A DNA stretch of 8,217 nucleotides, from NCBI GenBank assembly GCA_031428675.1, contig JANOYC010000177.1, positions 1 to 8,217 on the forward strand, given 5' to 3'. The notes beneath the pieces are model-generated. The model was not told the origin of the DNA, did not search any database, and saw nothing but the letters and a program-made list of their open reading frames with translations. The position numbers were made by a program, and so were the translations under genes. Every line of letters starts with the position of its first letter. The first letter of the stretch is position 1. Below are positions 5,557-8,217 of this stretch, one piece after another. The stretch comes from JANOYC01 sp031428675. Its GTDB lineage: Bacteria; Actinomycetota; Actinomycetes; Actinomycetales; Microbacteriaceae.

Positions 5557-7086
5557 ATGACGGAGGCCGACCGGATCACTTCGCTCCTCGCCTCCTTCAT
5601 CGCCGTCGCAGAGGACCTCGACCTCGAGACCATCCTCCAGCGCACCGTCGAAGCCGCATGCGCCGCGACCGGCGCCAAATACGGTGCACTCGGCGTCATC
5701 AGCGCCCACGACAAAACCCGTCTACGGCACTTCGTGACCGTCGGCTTCGACAGCGACACCATCGCGGAGATCGGAAACTATCCCCAAGGCCACGGCGTGC
5801 TCGGGCTCCTCATCCGGGAGCCGCGAGCGCTGCGCTTGCACGACTTGCGCACGCATCCAGAATCGTACGGATTTCCGCCCGGCCATCCGCAAATGGTGTC
5901 CTTCCTGGGAGTGCCTGTGCGCTCCCGGGACCGGGTCTTCGGCAACCTGTACCTCACCGAGAAGATCGGCGCCGACGATTTCACCCTCGACGACGAACAA
6001 CTCGCCATCGCTGTTGCCGCAGCGGCCGGCGTCGCCATCGAGAACTCCCGTCTCTATGAGCAGACCAACGCTCGACGCCAGTGGCTACAGGCCGCCGTCG
6101 ACGTCGAGCAACGCCTTCTCCAGCGCAGCAGCGACGGACACGTCTTGGACTACATCACGGAGCGCATCCAACAGATCGCTCCGGGCTTGCACGTGACGAT
6201 CGTCCACCGCGCCGTGACCCAGCCCACGATGAAACTCACGGATGCGGAAACCCTCGCCCAGCTCCCGCGACTCGAGGGTCTGCGTGAGCAGGTCATCCTC
6301 GTTCCCCTGTCCGCAACCAAAGACTCCAACCACACCATCGTCGTCGGTTCACCGCCGGGCTCCGACGCGATCAGCACCGAGTTCATCGAACACATCACGA
6401 CATTCGCATCCCGTGTGTCCCGTTCATTCGAGATCGCGGAAGCGCAATCACTCCGGGAACGGCTCGCCGTCTTCGAAGATCGCGACCGCATCGCACTCGA
6501 CCTGCACGACCTCGTCATCCAACGCCTGTTTGCGGCTGGTCTCTCGATTCAGGGGCTCCGCCGGTTTATTCGCGACGACGCCGCCCACGCGCGAATCGAC
6601 GCCGTGACGCAGGAGATCGACGAATCCATACGGGAACTGCGGCGCACCATTTACTCGCTGACCAAGCCGTCGGATAGCCTGCTCGGCGCACGCGAAGCGA
6701 TACTCGATGTCACCTCCTCAACGGCGAACCTTGTCGGGTTCGAGCCGGTCGTGCGGCTCTCCGGGCCTCTCGACACCGCGCTCGACGGTGAAATGCGCGA
6801 CCACCTACTCGCAGTTCTCCGCGAGGCGCTGAGCAACGCCGCCCGCCACTCGGGGGCGACGAGCATCGATGTCGACGTGACGGCGAATCGCGGCGAGTTG
6901 GAACTTGTGGTCACTGACAATGGACGCGGGATGTCGCCGGGCGGGCATGAGAGCGGGCTTCGCAACATCCGCCAACGCGCAGCGGATCTCGGTGGGTCTG
7001 TTCGCATCGACACGGCCGTCGACAACGGGTTCAAGTTGTCGTGGCGTATCCCTGTCGGCCCCCGCACGCCCGCCCGCGGCGAGTGA
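5557..7086 (+). CDS. devS: GAF-domain sensor histidine kinase, DevS/DosS-like
   Basis: 509-residue cytoplasmic kinase with no membrane segment. A well-conserved GAF domain spans about 12-165 and includes the DevS-type stretch GFPPGHPQMVSFLGVPVR (105-122) and FGNLYLTEK (128-136). H110 falls where the DosS heme-ligand histidine region lies, so heme sensing of O2, NO or redox state is possible but unproven. A second, degenerate GAF-like region covers about 178-300. A HisKA_3 dimerisation domain holds the phospho-acceptor H317 in RIALDLHDLVIQRLFAAGLS. The HATPase has its N-box around E423/N426 (REALSNAARH), DNGRG (454-458) and GLRNIRQRA (467-475). No Shine-Dalgarno sequence is well placed (GGGGGG abuts the ATG); TACGCT (5545-5550), 6 nt upstream of the ATG, could be a -10 for a leaderless transcript. 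The likely partner is the convergent DevR-like regulator. The stop TGA lies inside palindromic copy B. Confidence 0.88.
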   Translation: MTEADRITSLLASFIAVAEDLDLETILQRTVEAACAATGAKYGALGVISAHDKTRLRHFVTVGFDSDTIAEIGNYPQGHGVLGLLIREPRALRLHDLRTHPESYGFPPGHPQMVSFLGVPVRSRDRVFGNLYLTEKIGADDFTLDDEQLAIAVAAAAGVAIENSRLYEQTNARRQWLQAAVDVEQRLLQRSSDGHVLDYITERIQQIAPGLHVTIVHRAVTQPTMKLTDAETLAQLPRLEGLREQVILVPLSATKDSNHTIVVGSPPGSDAISTEFIEHITTFASRVSRSFEIAEAQSLRERLAVFEDRDRIALDLHDLVIQRLFAAGLSIQGLRRFIRDDAAHARIDAVTQEIDESIRELRRTIYSLTKPSDSLLGAREAILDVTSSTANLVGFEPVVRLSGPLDTALDGEMRDHLLAVLREALSNAARHSGATSIDVDVTANRGELELVVTDNGRGMSPGGHESGLRNIRQRAADLGGSVRIDTAVDNGFKLSWRIPVGPRTPARGE

Positions 7087-7139
7087 GCAGTTTCGGTTCG
7101 AATAACGGCCGAATAAGAGCAGAAAGTGCTCACTCGACG
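7078..7139. repeat. Palindromic element copy B between convergent genes
   Basis: Arms 7080-7093 (CGAGTGAGCAGTTT) and 7123-7136 (AAAGTGCTCACTCG) pair with one mismatch. The whole segment is the reverse-oriented counterpart of copy A (53/62 identical). The internal part contains CGAATAA twice around CGGC. GAGTGA in each arm provides the stop codon of the gene entering it: the kinase on the plus strand (7084-7086) and the regulator on the minus strand (7130-7132). A hairpin between convergent genes could act as a two-way terminator, although no U-tract follows either arm. Confidence 0.85.
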
Positions 7140-7777
7140 GAAGGGGTAAGCGAGGGGGTACGCGTGATGTACACCGCCGCCTGCGTGCGATGCTCAAGCC
7201 CCAGTTTCGCGAGCACCGAGCTCACATAATTCTTCACGGTCTTTTCGGCGAGATGCAGATTCTCGCCGATCTGCCGGTTCGTCATTCCCTCGCCAATCAG
7301 CAGGAGCACCTGCTGCTCACGCGGTCCGAGATCGACCAGTCGCAGATCTTGCTCAGGCCCCTGCCGCAACCGCGCCTTGACGCGGTCGACGAACTCCGCA
7401 TCCATCAGGTTCTCGCCCCTGGCCGCGCGACGCACGCCGTCGACAATGTCGGTTCCGCCGATCTCCTTCAACAGATACCCGGATGCCCCGGCCACCACTG
7501 CCCCGAGCAGTGCCTTGTCGTCGTCATAGCTCGTCAGAATGAGGCAGGCGATCGACGGGTCGACGCTGCGCACGTCGCGGCACACATCGATCCCGCTTCC
7601 GTCGGGCAAACGCCCATCGAGAACGGCGACATCGGGGCCGAGGGCAGGGATGCGCCGGGTCGCCTCTCGCGCGGAGCCGCTCTCGCCCACGACCTCGATG
7701 CCAGCATCCTCAAACAGTTCGCGGAGCCCGCGCCTGACAATTTCGTGATCGTCAAGGAGAAAAACGCGAATCGGCAT
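7130..7777 (-). CDS. devR: NarL/LuxR-family response regulator, DevR/DosR-like
   Basis: 215-residue two-domain transcription factor. The receiver domain (1-120) has the acidic pair D9/D10, phospho-acceptor D54 in VLDGRLPDGSG, the T/S switch in LTSYDDD (81-87) and K104 in YLLKEIGG. A linker leads to a LuxR-type helix-turn-helix (about 148-205: LGPREQQVLLLIGEGMTNRQI and LAEKTVKNYVSSVLAKLGLEHRTQAAVY). The segments LTSY, AGASGY, LAEKTVKNYVS and KLG-E-RTQAAV match mycobacterial DevR closely, and the length is nearly the same (217 there). It should be phosphorylated by the DevS-like kinase and activate a hypoxia, NO or redox regulon (inference from family). It follows the PNPOx-fold gene by only 3 bp (TGA-GCC-ATG) with no Shine-Dalgarno sequence, so it is probably translated by reinitiation. 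Its stop codon comes from copy B. Confidence 0.9.
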   Translation of the reverse strand: MPIRVFLLDDHEIVRRGLRELFEDAGIEVVGESGSAREATRRIPALGPDVAVLDGRLPDGSGIDVCRDVRSVDPSIACLILTSYDDDKALLGAVVAGASGYLLKEIGGTDIVDGVRRAARGENLMDAEFVDRVKARLRQGPEQDLRLVDLGPREQQVLLLIGEGMTNRQIGENLHLAEKTVKNYVSSVLAKLGLEHRTQAAVYITRTPSLTPSVE

Positions 7778-7780
7778 GGC

Positions 7781-8203
7781 TCAGTATCGTTCTGGCTCTG
7801 GTCCGATGTCGAAGCGACGACCGCTGATTTCGGCCACGGCGATGCGCACATACACGTACTTGAGGGTGGGTATCCATGGCTTGAAGGGCAGCAGGTCCGC
7901 CCCGATGATTTCGCTTTGCTTCTCAAGCGCCTTCGCGGTTCCCTCGGCGATCACGCTCCACGCCGACGTTTCGTCGTAGAAGTCGGCTTCGAAAGCGACA
8001 TTTTCATTGATCGTGAGAGACAGCAGTTTCGTGCCCTGTGATGTGCGGATGAGAATCGTTCCGTGATCAACGAAGTAGTTCACCGGGAAAATCATCGGCT
8101 TTCCTGCGACACTCACCGCGAGACGGCCGAGTGCGCTCGACGTGAGGAGCTCCCAGCACTGCGTGTCGTCGAGCACCTCGATAGGGCCTTCTTGGTCGAA
8201 CAT
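7781..8203 (-). CDS. Pyridoxamine 5'-phosphate oxidase-like (flavin-binding split-barrel) protein
   Basis: 140-residue PNPOx-like split-barrel protein of the putative flavin-nucleotide-binding group. Visible family segments are LGRLAVS (25-31), PVNYFVD (40-46), LIRTSQGTKL (51-60), VAFEAD (69-74), AWSVIAEGTA (81-90), a late proline-tryptophan stretch PFKPWIP (106-112) and ISGRRF (126-131). The substrate cannot be read from sequence; F420, FMN or heme partners occur in this superfamily. It is too short and divergent to be PdxH itself. Small proteins of this type, such as Rv3129 in the M. tuberculosis DosR regulon, are common DevR targets, which fits its place as first gene of the operon with the DevR-like regulator. 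The ATG at 8203 has a good Shine-Dalgarno sequence. The promoter lies beyond the window, so any DevR box cannot be seen. Confidence 0.85.
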   Translation of the reverse strand: MFDQEGPIEVLDDTQCWELLTSSALGRLAVSVAGKPMIFPVNYFVDHGTILIRTSQGTKLLSLTINENVAFEADFYDETSAWSVIAEGTAKALEKQSEIIGADLLPFKPWIPTLKYVYVRIAVAEISGRRFDIGPEPERY

Positions 8204-8208
8204 GCGAT

Positions 8209-8214
8209 TCCTCT
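8209..8214 (-). promoter_or_regulatory. Ribosome binding site of the PNPOx-like gene
   Basis: AGAGGA on the minus strand, 5 nt before the ATG at 8203. It is the only well-placed Shine-Dalgarno sequence in the window, which supports this start. It contrasts with the apparently leaderless or coupled starts of the other genes. Confidence 0.75.
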
Positions 8215-8217
8215 CGC

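Noticed and set aside
7096..7117. TTCGAA-like half-sites in copy B as a second SOS box
   Set aside because: TTCGAAT occurs, but there is no CGAAC-N4-GTTCG pairing. The resemblance to the real LexA box is limited to a common short string.
1..8217. CRISPR array, tRNA/rRNA genes, insertion sequences, toxin-antitoxin or defence genes
   Set aside because: No spaced identical repeats, no RNA gene signatures, no transposase motifs, and all coding space is taken by the six genes described.

Overview
This GC-rich window reads as actinobacterial chromosome, most likely Microbacteriaceae or a close Micrococcales relative (inference). The reasons are an imuA'-imuB-dnaE2 mutagenesis cassette, a LexA box of the TCGAAC-N4-GTTCGA type, and a DevS/DevR (DosS/DosR)-type two-component pair. 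There are six protein genes, packed tightly. No tRNA, rRNA, CRISPR array or transposase gene was seen.

Region 1 (1-5424, minus strand) is an SOS mutagenesis operon transcribed leftward: imuA' (4697-5389), imuB (3126-4700) and dnaE2 (3050 to beyond position 1, C-terminus cut by the window edge). imuA' and imuB overlap by ATGA. imuB and dnaE2 are separated by 75 bp that hold a 15-bp tandem repeat and a possible 27-residue bridging ORF. A palindromic LexA box (5398-5417) lies between a good -35 (TTGACT) and a -10 (AATATT). The -10 is only 5 nt from the GTG start, which suggests a LexA-repressed, leaderless transcript. Together the three products would form a translesion mutasome: DnaE2 is the polymerase, ImuB the non-catalytic adaptor and ImuA' the RecA-fold accessory factor.

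Region 2 (5425-5556) is the divergent intergenic space. It holds a G/C-rich 10-bp tandem repeat and a perfect 20-bp inverted repeat (copy A).

Region 3 (5557-8203) is a DevS/DevR-like unit. A GAF-domain histidine kinase on the plus strand converges on a minus-strand operon of a PNPOx-fold flavin-binding-type protein and a NarL/DevR response regulator. A second, inverted copy of the palindromic element (copy B) sits between the convergent genes and supplies the stop codons of both.

None of the genes belongs to a new family. The less ordinary signals are the palindromic element pair and its stop-codon donation, the SOS box inside an apparently leaderless promoter, short in-frame tandem repeats in or beside the mutasome genes, and an ImuB whose clamp-binding motif is degenerate.
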